DNA from: Streptomyces sp. TP-A0874
GTDB taxonomy: Bacteria; Actinomycetota; Actinomycetes; Streptomycetales; Streptomycetaceae
Direction of reading: 5' to 3'
Length of the DNA stretch: 64,000 bases
Assembly (NCBI RefSeq): GCF_001748085.1
Contig: NZ_BBZK01000005.1
Span: 186,001-250,000 of the forward strand
The position numbers were made by a program, and so were the translations under genes. Shown here piece after piece: positions 25,696 to 33,885 of this stretch (position 1 is its first letter; every line of letters starts with the position of its first letter). The notes beneath the pieces are model-generated. The model had not been told where the DNA came from and searched no databases. It worked only from the letters and a program-made list of their open reading frames with translations.

Positions 25696-25977
25696 GTGAA
25701 CTCAGGACTCCCCGCCGGATGGACGATCGAACGCGTGCGCGCTCTTTCGGGAGACCCAAGCGCCGTCGCGCTCTCCTGCGATCGGCTCGTAGTTGTCGAG
25801 GTGGCCGGTCACGACGACTACGAGCCGCTCCGGCCCGATGCGATTCTCGCGTTCCACGAGTTGTGTCTCGTGAGGGACGACGGCGAGTGGTTTATGGGTC
25901 AGCTCGACGACGACGGCTCCGTGATCTGCTGGGCTTCCTACGGATCCGACCTGACCGAGGCCATCCGCAGTCTCTGA
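25696..25977 (+). CDS. Passenger protein of unknown function inside the IS
   Basis: A 93-residue protein from GTG at 25696, ending 21 bases before the right inverted repeat. The sequence (WTIERVRALSGDPSAVALS, GEWFMGQLDDDGSVICWA) looks like a small folded alpha/beta protein with several Trp and acidic residues. It resembles small immunity-like or hypothetical proteins of Streptomyces in style, but I recognise no family. Its position inside the repeats means it moves with the transposase. Confidence 0.65.
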   Translation: MNSGLPAGWTIERVRALSGDPSAVALSCDRLVVVEVAGHDDYEPLRPDAILAFHELCLVRDDGEWFMGQLDDDGSVICWASYGSDLTEAIRSL

Positions 25978-26015
25978 ACGCCACCCCGCATCTCCAGCCA
26001 CTTTCACAACAGGCC

Positions 26016-26379
26016 CTAGCCGCAGCGTCCTCGCCCCGCTCTCCCCCGCCCACCGATCGATCTCCCCGATCAGACGGTCGCCGACCCGCTGCCCCCGAGC
26101 TTCGGGTCTGACCCACATGGAGATCAGTTCGATGGTCTCCGGTCCCGCCGGCACGCCGCTGGCCATCCCCACCGACCGGTCCTCGAAGACGGCGATGACG
26201 TCGTGTGAGCCGGGGATCTCCAGCCGGGACCGCCAGCGCTCCTCACGGTCGCCCGTTCCCTTCCAGTCCGGCAGGGTCGATCCGAAGGCGTACGGCGCTT
26301 CGGCGAGCGCTGCCAGCCTGAGTCCACGCCACGGGCGCCAGTCCTCCGCCTCCCAGTGCGCAGTTCGAACTGGCCCCAA
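26016..26379 (-). pseudogene. GNAT acetyltransferase, C-terminal end lost at the IS
   Basis: From TTG at 26379 (GGGGAG seven bases upstream) about 120 codons of a GNAT protein are readable: RLAALAEAPYAFGST, then the acetyl-CoA-binding VRPEARGQRVGDRLI, then GARTLRL, where the IS begins. The expected last part (an LYRRHGF-like motif) is not present on the far side of the IS either. The frame runs on into the IS, so any product would carry a foreign tail. Confidence 0.8.
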
Positions 26380-26454
26380 CGGTGCTCCCCGGAAAGCGGC
26401 GTCGGCAACGGGATTACACCGTCCATGGCCCCACTCGCGTGTGGCTGGACGGCC

Positions 26455-26772
26455 TCAGGTGGTCAGCGACCGGTCGGCGAGGTGGCGCAGGTGCTCCGTC
26501 AGACGCTTCCGGGCGTCCGGGCTGATCGTGGCGAGGGCGACCATGCTGGTGACGATGACGTCGCACAGCTCGTCCTGGACGTCCTCCCAGCTGTGGCTGC
26601 GGCCCTTGCGCGGGTTGGCTCCCATGGCCCCGTGGACGGCTTCGGCCACCTCGCCCGCCTCCTCCGTGATCTTCAGGACGCGGAGCAGCCGCGCCACCTC
26701 CGGAGGCATGGGGCTCTCCTCGTCGAGCCACCTCACCAGGCGGTCGACGATGTCCCAGTCGGCATCCTGCAT
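26455..26772 (-). CDS. MazG-like nucleotide pyrophosphohydrolase family protein
   Basis: A 105-residue all-alpha protein with the MazG/dUTPase-like metal site: TEEAGEVAEAV (ExxE on one helix) and DELCDVIVT (ExxD on the next). Single-domain MazG-like proteins hydrolyse non-canonical or excess NTPs. ATG start. It is followed on the same strand by nothing intact except the broken GNAT gene 76 bases on. Confidence 0.82.
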   Translation of the reverse strand: MQDADWDIVDRLVRWLDEESPMPPEVARLLRVLKITEEAGEVAEAVHGAMGANPRKGRSHSWEDVQDELCDVIVTSMVALATISPDARKRLTEHLRHLADRSLTT

Positions 26773-26862
26773 GGTCGGGCGGCTCCACGGGTCGGGGCTT
26801 GTCGATACGCCGGGGGGTCGATACGCCGGTGTGTGTCGACACGGGTGACGGCTGTCGGCCGG

Positions 26863-27207
26863 CTACGGCAGTTCGGGGCGGAGGAGCGCTTCGGCGACCG
26901 GCTCGCCGGTGGCTTCCGCGTGGGCCAGCCGCGCCTTCACCTCATGGAGCGTCCGCGGACGGTAGCCGGGCCCGCCGCAGCAGCTGCGGTGGAAGCGGAT
27001 TCCGGCGTTCAGGAGCACCGAGAGCACCCGCCACCCTTCGGTGTCCCGCCGCCGGGGCGCCTCGAAGGCCGAGCCGACGTGGATCAGGTCCTCTCGGCAG
27101 CGTGGACACCGCCGCTTCCCGTTCTGCTCACCGGGTGCCGGAAAGGGCTGCTTGTAGCGGGCCCTGCACGGCAGGCAGACGAATGAGGTCTTCGCGTGGC
27201 CGAACAT
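26863..27207 (-). CDS. Zinc-ribbon hypothetical protein
   Basis: A 114-residue protein with an N-terminal four-Cys ribbon (CLPCRARY and CPRCRE) and a further CC pair (FHRSCCGGPGY) near residue 75, then a C-terminal helix typical of a family common in Streptomyces and often mislabelled as deoxyxylulose-phosphate synthase. It has nothing of that enzyme. Probably a small zinc-binding protein of unknown role. Confidence 0.75.
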   Translation of the reverse strand: MFGHAKTSFVCLPCRARYKQPFPAPGEQNGKRRCPRCREDLIHVGSAFEAPRRRDTEGWRVLSVLLNAGIRFHRSCCGGPGYRPRTLHEVKARLAHAEATGEPVAEALLRPELP

Positions 27208-27502
27208 GTGCTCAGCGTAGGTCGGTGCGCTCCCCCGGTTCCAGGGATTTCCGCCTGGTCAAGGTCGCGCAGGGCGGTCGCGTTCAGCGGTCGCGGCACA
27301 CCGCCTCCGTGCCCGGCCGGCCATCGGACGGCTCGTCGGCGACGAGCGGCCGAACCGGGCGATCCCCGATAAACTGGACGGGTACGGAGGGCGGCCCGGC
27401 CGTGGAGCCTCGAACGGCCGCCCACAGGCGAAGCCCGGCCGGTTGCTGTGGCAGGTCCTCGCGCCCCCGGGCTTCGGCGACCCGTCCCAGAGAGGTGTGA
27501 CC

Positions 27503-27883
27503 ATGGCCAAGCAGATCACCTGCCGCCGGGTGTACGAGGAGACCTCCCCCCGGGAGGGCAAGCGAGTCCTCGTCGACCGGGTCTGGCCGCGGGGGATGCG
27601 CAAGGAGACCGCGCACCTGGACGAGTGGCTGCGTGACATCGCGCCCTCGAAGGAACTGCGGCACTGGTACGGCCACGAACCCAGCCGCTTCAGGGAGTTC
27701 CGCCGCCGTTACCTGGCGGAACTGCGGGACTCCGGACACCAGGAGGCCGCCGAGCACCTGCGTGACCTCGCCGAACACAGCAAGCTCACGCTGCTCACCG
27801 CCACCCGCGATGTGGACCACAGTCAGGCGGCCGTGTTGGTCGACTGGCTGACGGGGACGGACTCCGGCAAGTCCGGCCACTAG
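27503..27883 (+). CDS. DUF488 domain protein
   Basis: A 126-residue DUF488 protein: VYEETSPREGKRVLVDRVWPRG, the signature stretch, is present in consecutive pieces, followed by HWYGHEPSRFREFRRRY and TLLTATRDVDHSQA. The ATG at 27503 follows AGAGGTG. The family is found in bacteria and archaea, often near stress genes, with no proven activity. It appears monocistronic. Confidence 0.88.
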   Translation: MAKQITCRRVYEETSPREGKRVLVDRVWPRGMRKETAHLDEWLRDIAPSKELRHWYGHEPSRFREFRRRYLAELRDSGHQEAAEHLRDLAEHSKLTLLTATRDVDHSQAAVLVDWLTGTDSGKSGH

Positions 27884-28003
27884 GTGTTTTGATCCCGAGC
27901 GCCAGGGCGTCGGGTAGGCGAGGGAAGGGCTCGCCTCGGGGCGGTTCCCGGCCGCCCGGCCGGAAGCGCCCGGCTGGCGACGACCAGAGACCGAGGTGAG
28001 GCG

Positions 28004-29077
28004 GTGGGCCCGGTTCCCCCCACGGATGGCCGGCCGAGCCGGGGCGGGAGGCTGCGGTCGGCGGTGGCGCATCTCGATCCCGGGGCCTTCGCCTTCGTCA
28101 TGGCCACCGGGATCGTCTCCACCGCGCTGCGGGCGGATGGGTCGCGTCCGGCGTCCAGAGCGCTGCTGCTGGTGGCGGTCGTCGGCTACGCGCTGCTGCT
28201 GGTGGCCTACGGTTGGCGGCTGCTGCGCTGGCGACAGCGGTTCCTCACGGATCTGGTCGGGCCTCGCGGCTTCGCCTTCCTGACGATCGTCGCCGCGTCG
28301 AACGTACTGGCGAGCCGGATCGTCGCGGACGGCCACGTCCTCCTGCCCGCGGCGCTGCTGGCGTTCGGCGCCCTCCTCTGGCTGCTCCTGGGATACGGGA
28401 TCCCCATCGGTCTGATCGCGAGCAGCCGTCGCGAACTCTCCCTGGACCAGGTGAACGGCACCTGGTTCATCTGGGTGGTCGGCACCGAGTCGGTGGCGGT
28501 GGCGTCGGCGGCGCTGGCCCGGCTCGTCTCCAGCCCGGCCCTCGCTGACGTGGCCTCGGTGCTCTGGGCGATCGGCCTCGTGCAGTACCTGCTGACGGCT
28601 GCGACGGCGCTGGCCCGGCTGCTGGTGCGGCCGGTCTCACCGAAGGACCTGATCCCGGCCTACTGGGTCTTCATGGGGGCCGCGGCGATCACCGTGCTGG
28701 CCGGGGCGAGGCTGCTGGAGCTTCCGCCCGACAGTGGTCTGCTGCCGCGACCGGTGGTCGCCGGGCTGTCGCTGATCGTGTGGTCCTTCGGGAGTTGGCT
28801 GATCCCCCTGCTGCTCCTCCTGGGCGTGTGGCGGCATCTGCTGCGCCGGGTGCCGCTGCGGTACGAGACGGGCTGGTGGGGCATCGTCTTCCCGGTCGGC
28901 ATGTACACCGTCGCGACCCGGGAGTTGGGCCGGGTGACCGGGACCTCCTGGCTGGAGGCCGTGGGGCGGGGTGAGGTGTGGATCGCCGCCGCCGTCTGGC
29001 TGCTGGTGTTCGCCGCCATGCTCGCCGGCTTCGCTGGTGCGGGGCGCGGGGAGCGGCAGCCGCGTTCGGAGGCGTGA
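28004..29077 (+). CDS. TDT-family transporter (tellurite resistance/C4-dicarboxylate/anion channel)
   Basis: A 357-residue integral membrane protein with about ten transmembrane segments. The start of the domain, LDPGAFAFVMATGIVSTAL, is the hallmark of the TehA/Mae1/SLAC1 (TDT) family, and the late motif FPVGMYTVATREL fits too. These proteins are anion channels or transport dicarboxylates, sulfite or malate. GTG start, with GAGGTGAG just upstream. It is convergent with the DUF202 pair. Confidence 0.87.
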   Translation: MGPVPPTDGRPSRGGRLRSAVAHLDPGAFAFVMATGIVSTALRADGSRPASRALLLVAVVGYALLLVAYGWRLLRWRQRFLTDLVGPRGFAFLTIVAASNVLASRIVADGHVLLPAALLAFGALLWLLLGYGIPIGLIASSRRELSLDQVNGTWFIWVVGTESVAVASAALARLVSSPALADVASVLWAIGLVQYLLTAATALARLLVRPVSPKDLIPAYWVFMGAAAITVLAGARLLELPPDSGLLPRPVVAGLSLIVWSFGSWLIPLLLLLGVWRHLLRRVPLRYETGWWGIVFPVGMYTVATRELGRVTGTSWLEAVGRGEVWIAAAVWLLVFAAMLAGFAGAGRGERQPRSEA

Positions 29078-29141
29078 ACGGGCGGCTGCCGCGGTGGCCC
29101 GGTCCTCGATGGCTTGCGGGGCGCTGCTGGGCTCCGGGCGC

Positions 29142-29462
29142 TCAGCCGGGGTGCACGCACCAGGCGGTGGCGACCGCGCAGACGACGACAGCGGCCGTGA
29201 CGGTGCGCAGTGACCGGGCGGACGGGGACCGCGGGGCCGGGCCGGCGTCCATCGCCCTCCGCCGGGCCGAGGCGTGCAGGTGCAGAACGACCGCGGTGAC
29301 GGCGATCAACGATCCGAGCAGTGTGAGTACCGGCCTGTCGCGGAACAGGCCGGTACGGATGACCAGGGCCGCGTCCACCGCCACCACCAGGACGGTGCGG
29401 CTCCACGCCAGGAGAGTGCGCTCGGTCTGCAGGCCCGGGTCGTGGGAACCGCCCCCGTTCAC
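29142..29462 (-). CDS. DUF202 small membrane protein (second)
   Basis: A 106-residue protein from GTG at 29462, beginning with a short polar segment and then GLQTERTLLAWSRTVLVV, the DUF202 signature, with three transmembrane helices. The start overlaps the upstream DUF202 gene by four bases. A pair of DUF202 (YidH/YidG-like) genes in tandem is a common arrangement. Function unknown. Confidence 0.85.
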   Translation of the reverse strand: MNGGGSHDPGLQTERTLLAWSRTVLVVAVDAALVIRTGLFRDRPVLTLLGSLIAVTAVVLHLHASARRRAMDAGPAPRSPSARSLRTVTAAVVVCAVATAWCVHPG

Positions 29463-29821
29463 CGGAGGGAGGCCGCGATCAGCACACAGAGCACCCCGGC
29501 TGCCGCGGCGGTGGCGACAGCGGTCACGGCCAGTTGCCCGGTGTGCGGGAGCGGTGCACCGGCGCGCATCGCCTGCTCGTTCCTGGCCCACCGCCGATAG
29601 GCGCAGACGCCGAGAGTGGCGGCGCCGAGGGCCAGCAGGAGGCCGAGGACGGGCCACAGCCGGGTCGCGGCCAACCCTGGTGCCAACTGATCGACGGCGA
29701 CCGCGCCCGCCAGCAGCGCGAGGGCGGTCCGGATCCAGGCGAGGAACGTCCGCTCGTTGGCGAGAGAGAAGCGGTAGTCGGGCTCGGCTCCCTCCTTGCG
29801 CCATTCGGGTTCGGAGATCAC
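29459..29821 (-). CDS. DUF202 small membrane protein (first, YidH-like)
   Basis: A 120-residue protein with a polar N-terminus, the signature SLANERTFLAWIRTALALLAG in overlapping pieces, and three transmembrane helices. GTG start. It overlaps the stop of the upstream CMD-like fragment by four bases and the next DUF202 gene by four bases, so this run sits at the end of the catabolic operon. Confidence 0.85.
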   Translation of the reverse strand: MISEPEWRKEGAEPDYRFSLANERTFLAWIRTALALLAGAVAVDQLAPGLAATRLWPVLGLLLALGAATLGVCAYRRWARNEQAMRAGAPLPHTGQLAVTAVATAAAAGVLCVLIAASLR

Positions 29822-29997
29822 GGCTCCGTCACCACCCGGATGCGGCTCCGGAGGTGGTCCTCGCCCGCGCCCATCGCCGTCAGGCTCCGGATGAAGAGCG
29901 GCTCCTTGCCGCGCCGGTCCGGTGTGCGGGTGGTCTGGTTGGCGCCCCGGGCCGGGTCGTTCGCCGCGTTCGGTACCTTGAGACGCTGCTTGGCCAT
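29818..29997 (-). pseudogene. Degenerate partial copy of the CMD gene at 31400
   Basis: Fifty-nine codons from ATG at 29997 (GGGGAGA in front). The product aligns along its whole length with the middle of the CMD protein encoded at 31400-31825: MAKQ, then HAAN/NAAN, TLDRRTKELLFILSLT against TPDRRGKEPLFIRSLT, and HIQSHIRV against HLRSRIRV. The N-terminal and C-terminal parts are missing. It is most likely a decayed duplicate; it could still be translated because it has a ribosome site and couples to the DUF202 gene. Confidence 0.7.
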
Positions 29998-30014
29998 GCT
30001 TCTCCCCTTCTCCG

Positions 30015-31322
30015 TCACGAGGCGCTGCGGACCAGGTCAGCGGCCCAACGGGCCCCCGTGGTGCCGGACTCGATCGCCCCGTCGATCAGGCCGGACCAGC
30101 CCAGGGCGTAGTCCGAGCCGCACAGGCGGACACGGCCGTGGGGAGCGCGGACCTGCGGCATCAGCTTGAGCTGACCGGGCCGGAGCATCGCCCAGGTCTG
30201 GCCCGCGTACGGGTCGTGCGTCCAGTCATGGGCGGCGCAGTCCAGGATCCGTACGCCGGGGACGAGGTCTTCGAGGGCTGCCTGGACGGCGCCGCGGTCG
30301 GTGACGTCGACGGCGTCGGCGTCCGGTCCGAAACAGACGAGGAGGTGGCTGTCCTCGTCGCCGTGGAGGTACCGCGCTGACATCAGCGGCTGCGGCGCGG
30401 CGGAGACCACGCCGTACGCGGTTGCCGGTCCAGCCACCCGCACGAACACCTTGACGCCCCTGCTTGCCTGGCCCTCTTCGGCGAGGCGGCGCGCGGCGGG
30501 TGGCAGGGGCGGGTCGAAAGCGATCCTCCCCAGCGCGCCGACGGGCACGGTGACGAGGACCGCACCGGCGGTGAAGGACTCCCCCGTCCCCGTCGCGACG
30601 ACCACCTGCTCGTTCGCCTGGCGGATGGACGCCACGCGGGTGGAGAGCCGGAGCGCGGCCGAGCTGTCCGACCAGATGGCCTCGATCAGCTTCCTGGTGC
30701 CACCGGCGACCTGGAACCGGGTCGCGATCTCCTGCAGCAGGAGCGGGTCGCCGGCCGACAGTGCTCCCCACCGCAGCGCCTGCGTGTAGGCGCCGTCATC
30801 CGGACCCGCGTTGAAGTGGAAGCCCCACATCATCGAAGCGAGCTTCACCTGTTCGTCGGTCAGGGAGTCATCACCGCGCAGGATCTCCGAGATCGGCTGC
30901 GCGTCCAGCTCGTCCAGGAGCTCCGGTGCCGGTTCAGGCCCGTTCGGCGCTCCGAAGACAACGCGGGAGCGGGCGATGACACGGGCCAGTCCGCGGACCA
31001 ACTCGGCGCGGTACTCCCGCAGGGGCCCCGTCCTGCGCTCGCCCCCCACGATCCAGGCCATCTCCTCCGGCGTGGCCGTCTCGAACAGGCTGAGGCCGTA
31101 GCGGTTCATCTCGGCCCAGACATGCGGGGTGAGCCAGTGGACCCAGGTCCCGCCGAGTTCGAGGTCGTGGCCGAGCCGCTGGTCGGTCCAGGTGCGTCCG
31201 CCGAGGCGGTCCCTGGCTTCGAGAACCTGTACCGCGAGGCCCTGCTGGGTGAGTTCACGAGCAGCCGTGACTCCCGCGAAACCCGCGCCGACGACCACCA
31301 CGTCGGCGGTCCTCTCGTTCAT
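30015..31322 (-). CDS. Flavin-containing amine oxidase
   Basis: A 435-residue FAD-dependent amine oxidase (MAO/PAO type). The N-terminal dinucleotide motif VVVGAGFAGVTAAREL and the GGRTWT motif are present, and the C-terminal FAD region ends GWSGLIDGAIESG. It would oxidise a primary or secondary amine to an aldehyde or imine. The ATG at 31322 has GGGAGGAG six bases before it, preferred over 31343. It follows the CMD gene in the long minus-strand operon, consistent with a substrate that has an amine side chain. Confidence 0.87.
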   Translation of the reverse strand: MNERTADVVVVGAGFAGVTAARELTQQGLAVQVLEARDRLGGRTWTDQRLGHDLELGGTWVHWLTPHVWAEMNRYGLSLFETATPEEMAWIVGGERRTGPLREYRAELVRGLARVIARSRVVFGAPNGPEPAPELLDELDAQPISEILRGDDSLTDEQVKLASMMWGFHFNAGPDDGAYTQALRWGALSAGDPLLLQEIATRFQVAGGTRKLIEAIWSDSSAALRLSTRVASIRQANEQVVVATGTGESFTAGAVLVTVPVGALGRIAFDPPLPPAARRLAEEGQASRGVKVFVRVAGPATAYGVVSAAPQPLMSARYLHGDEDSHLLVCFGPDADAVDVTDRGAVQAALEDLVPGVRILDCAAHDWTHDPYAGQTWAMLRPGQLKLMPQVRAPHGRVRLCGSDYALGWSGLIDGAIESGTTGARWAADLVRSAS

Positions 31323-31399
31323 CGATCTCCTCCCGGCATACACGGTTCACTTGGTCACCGGCGTTGATCGGTGCCGTCGGCTGTTCGCGCGGCCCGGGG

Positions 31400-31825
31400 T
31401 CAGTCCGTTCCCGAGCCGCCCTGGTGGACCGTCACGGTGGGCTCGATTCCGGTGGCGTCGACAACCTCGCGCCAGGCGTCGAAGCCGGCCTGGAACGCGA
31501 CGATCCCCGCCTCCGGGAGGGCGATCTCGATCGCTTCGAGGATCTCCTGCGGGGTGACGCCGAGGTCCAGGGCCACCCGGATGTGGCTCTGGATGTGGCC
31601 CTTGCCCGCTCTCATCACCGTCAGGCTCAGGATGAAGAGCAGTTCCTTGGTGCGGCGGTCCAGCGTGCGGGGGGCCAGGTAGGCGGCCTGGACCAGGTTG
31701 TTCGCGGCGTGCAGCACCTCGAAGTCCTGCTTGGCCATGACCTTGTGGTAGTCGAGGACGTACCCGCGAGCGCGGGCCATCGCGTCGATGTACTCCTGGG
31801 GGCTCTGCCGGGTGTCGGCATCCAT
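31400..31825 (-). CDS. Carboxymuconolactone-decarboxylase-family protein lacking Cys
   Basis: A 141-residue CMD/AhpD-fold protein with the core TLDRRTKELLFILSLTVMRA and GKGHIQSHIRVALDLGVTPQEIL. The CxxC pair of AhpD is replaced (GHIQSH), so it is not a thiol peroxidase; decarboxylase-type members also lack the pair. It lies between the NIPSNAP gene and the amine oxidase in the operon. A truncated copy is at 29818. Confidence 0.85.
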   Translation of the reverse strand: MDADTRQSPQEYIDAMARARGYVLDYHKVMAKQDFEVLHAANNLVQAAYLAPRTLDRRTKELLFILSLTVMRAGKGHIQSHIRVALDLGVTPQEILEAIEIALPEAGIVAFQAGFDAWREVVDATGIEPTVTVHQGGSGTD

Positions 31826-31873
31826 GATTCTTCTCCTCGGGGCCTGGCTGCCGGACCTGCCGGTCAGCGGTGT

Positions 31874-32179
31874 TCAGGTGGGCAGGGCGGGAATGAGCAG
31901 TCGGTTCTGCTGGCGGACGAGCAGTTCCCTGACGTGGCCGCGGAAGGCGGCGAAGTCGGGGTCGGCGGCCAGCCGGGCGCGCCGCAGGGACCGGTCCGCC
32001 AGGCTCTCGTAGCCCCAGAGGTAGACCAGCGTGTTCAACTCCCCCACCTCGGAGATGTAGAAGCCGAGCGGGTTTCCGAGGATCCGCGTCTGGGGTTCGC
32101 GGCCGTGTTCGTCCCACAGCCGGGCGTATGTCGCCGCCGCTCCGGGGCGGACCAGGTAGTTGCGCTCCTCAACGATCAC
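31874..32179 (-). CDS. NIPSNAP family protein
   Basis: A 101-residue dimeric alpha-beta-barrel protein of the NIPSNAP type: IVEERNYLVRPGAA, then LGFYISEVGELNTLVYLWGYES, the family hallmark in overlapping pieces. GTG start with GGAGG seven bases upstream, overlapping the stop of the hydroxylase gene by four bases. Such proteins accompany aromatic degradation genes and may act as small oxygenases or isomerases; the role here is not known. Confidence 0.87.
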   Translation of the reverse strand: MIVEERNYLVRPGAAATYARLWDEHGREPQTRILGNPLGFYISEVGELNTLVYLWGYESLADRSLRRARLAADPDFAAFRGHVRELLVRQQNRLLIPALPT

Positions 32180-33885
32180 TGCGTACCTCCGGCGGTGGGT
32201 ACGGGCGCCAGGCGGCGCTCGTGCGGATCCCGGGCGCTCCGGCCCTGTCCGGGGGCGAGGAGGTGCTCGAATGTCCCGCTCAGCCAGCCCAGTTCGGCCG
32301 GTGCCGCCATCGCCGCCACGTAGCGGTCCGGACGGAGCACCGCGATCTCCCCCGGCTGGCCGTCGAACCAGTCCCGAAGTGAGCCGTCGAGGTCCTCCAC
32401 CACGACCGTGTCGGTTCCCAGCGCCGGCCGCTCGGTGCGGGAGCGTCCGGAGCGTGACTCGACGACGGTGATGTAGCGGGTGCCGATCCGGTCCCAGAAG
32501 TTCCGGGACTCGGGGTCGAGGTGGACCAGCGGGTCGGTGCCGTAGCCGACGAGGGCGAACCAGGGGCCGAGCACCTCGTCCAGTCGGACGGCCTGCCCGT
32601 CGGCGGTCTCCACGTGCGGCTGGATGAACATCCGGCCCACCGCGGAGTCCTTGGCAGCCGATCGCCGCTGGTGTTCGCGTTGCCGCGGGCCCACGACGAT
32701 GCCCCGGGTGTAGCGCGGCATCGGTTTGAACCGCATCTGCAGGACCCAGTTCCGTACCGCCGGGGCGACGGTGAGGCCGCGGAACAGGGCGTCCCGGCCA
32801 CGGGCCACCCAGGTGCTGGTCGGGGAGAGGATCCGGCCGAGGGTGTCCGAGAGGTCGACCATCGCCTTGGCGTGCTCGCGCCGCTCGGTGTCGTAGGTGG
32901 CGAGGATCCTGGGGTGCGCCCGTCCGGTCACCACCGCCGCGAGCTTCCAGGCGACGTTGGTGGCGTCCCGGATTCCGGTGTTCATCCCCTGCCCGGCCCA
33001 CGGCGGCATGAGGTGGGCGGCATCGCCCACCAGGCAGACCCGGCCGTCCAGGAAGCGGGCGGCGACTCGCGAGTGGTGGGTGTAGACCCGGGCACGGATG
33101 ATGTTGAGTGCTGTGGGGTCGGGCACGTGGCCGGTCAGCAGCTCGCGTACCTTCTCGGGCCGGAGCATCGCCTCGGCGTCCTCGCCGGGGAAGAGCATGA
33201 ACTCCCACCGGCGGTAGTTGTACGGCAGGTCGAGGCAGACGTAGGGCCGCCTCGGGTCGCAGTGCAGTCCGGTGTAGGGGGCGTCGAGCGGGTCGTTGTC
33301 GCACTCGATCACCACCCACTTCCGAGGATGGGTGTCGCCGACCAGGGGGATGCCGAGCAGCTCGCGGACGGTGGAGCGGCCCCCGTCGCTGCCGACCACG
33401 TACTCGGCGCGGACCACCACGGGCTCCCCGTCCGGGCCGGTCAGCCGGAGTCGGACTTCGGTGCCGTCCTGCTCGAGCCCGGTCAGTTCGTGGCCGAGCA
33501 GTTGCCGGATCTCGGGATACCGGGTGAGCCCGGTGCGCAGCGTCCGCTCGGCGAGCTGCTGCATGAAGATGTTCCGCCGGGACCAGCCGAACTCCTTGGT
33601 GGCCGGTCTGATGTCGGCGAAGCAGTGCCCGTCGGCGCCGAACATCTTCAGTGAGACGTTCTGGATCATGTCGGCGAGCATCTCTTCGGCCAGTCCGACG
33701 CCCTGGAAGCTGCGCAGGGTCTCGTCGTCCATGCCCACGGCCCGGGGATAGTCGACGATCTCGGTGCTGCGGTCGATGAGCACGGCCTCCACCCCGAACA
33801 TCCCGAGGTAGTTGGCGACGGTGGCCCCGCAGGGCCCTGCTCCCACGATGGCCACCTGGGTGCGGTACTCGGTGGGGGTGGTCAT
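32176..33885 (-). CDS. FAD-dependent aromatic hydroxylase (MhpA-like)
   Basis: A 569-residue class A flavoprotein monooxygenase. It has GxGxxG in VAIVGAGPCGATVANYLG, the DG motif region VVGSDGGRSTVREL, and the second FAD motif VCLVGDAAHLMPPWAGQG. A C-terminal thioredoxin-like domain follows, as in MhpA (3-(3-hydroxyphenyl)propionate hydroxylase) and related phenol hydroxylases. It hydroxylates a phenolic ring with NAD(P)H and O2. It overlaps the following and preceding genes by four bases on each side. Confidence 0.9.
   Translation of the reverse strand: MTTPTEYRTQVAIVGAGPCGATVANYLGMFGVEAVLIDRSTEIVDYPRAVGMDDETLRSFQGVGLAEEMLADMIQNVSLKMFGADGHCFADIRPATKEFGWSRRNIFMQQLAERTLRTGLTRYPEIRQLLGHELTGLEQDGTEVRLRLTGPDGEPVVVRAEYVVGSDGGRSTVRELLGIPLVGDTHPRKWVVIECDNDPLDAPYTGLHCDPRRPYVCLDLPYNYRRWEFMLFPGEDAEAMLRPEKVRELLTGHVPDPTALNIIRARVYTHHSRVAARFLDGRVCLVGDAAHLMPPWAGQGMNTGIRDATNVAWKLAAVVTGRAHPRILATYDTERREHAKAMVDLSDTLGRILSPTSTWVARGRDALFRGLTVAPAVRNWVLQMRFKPMPRYTRGIVVGPRQREHQRRSAAKDSAVGRMFIQPHVETADGQAVRLDEVLGPWFALVGYGTDPLVHLDPESRNFWDRIGTRYITVVESRSGRSRTERPALGTDTVVVEDLDGSLRDWFDGQPGEIAVLRPDRYVAAMAAPAELGWLSGTFEHLLAPGQGRSARDPHERRLAPVPTAGGTQ

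Larger units (their letters stand above)
24750..26015 (+). mobile_element. IS5-family (IS427-like) insertion sequence with passenger gene
   Basis: The left end GGTCTGTTGCGAAAGTG (24750-24766) and right end (25999-26015, complement GGCCTGTTGTGAAAGTG) are 17-base inverted repeats with two mismatches. Both are flanked by CTAG (24746-24749 and 26016-26019), the CTAR-type target duplication expected for this group. The transposase is in two frames. The element is about 1.27 kb, some 330-400 bases longer than a usual IS427-type element, because it holds an extra 93-codon gene before the right end. Confidence 0.85.

Noticed and set aside
26863..27207. Deoxyxylulose-phosphate synthase annotation for the small zinc-ribbon protein
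   Set aside because: At 114 residues it lacks every DXS domain; the name is a known propagated error in this family.
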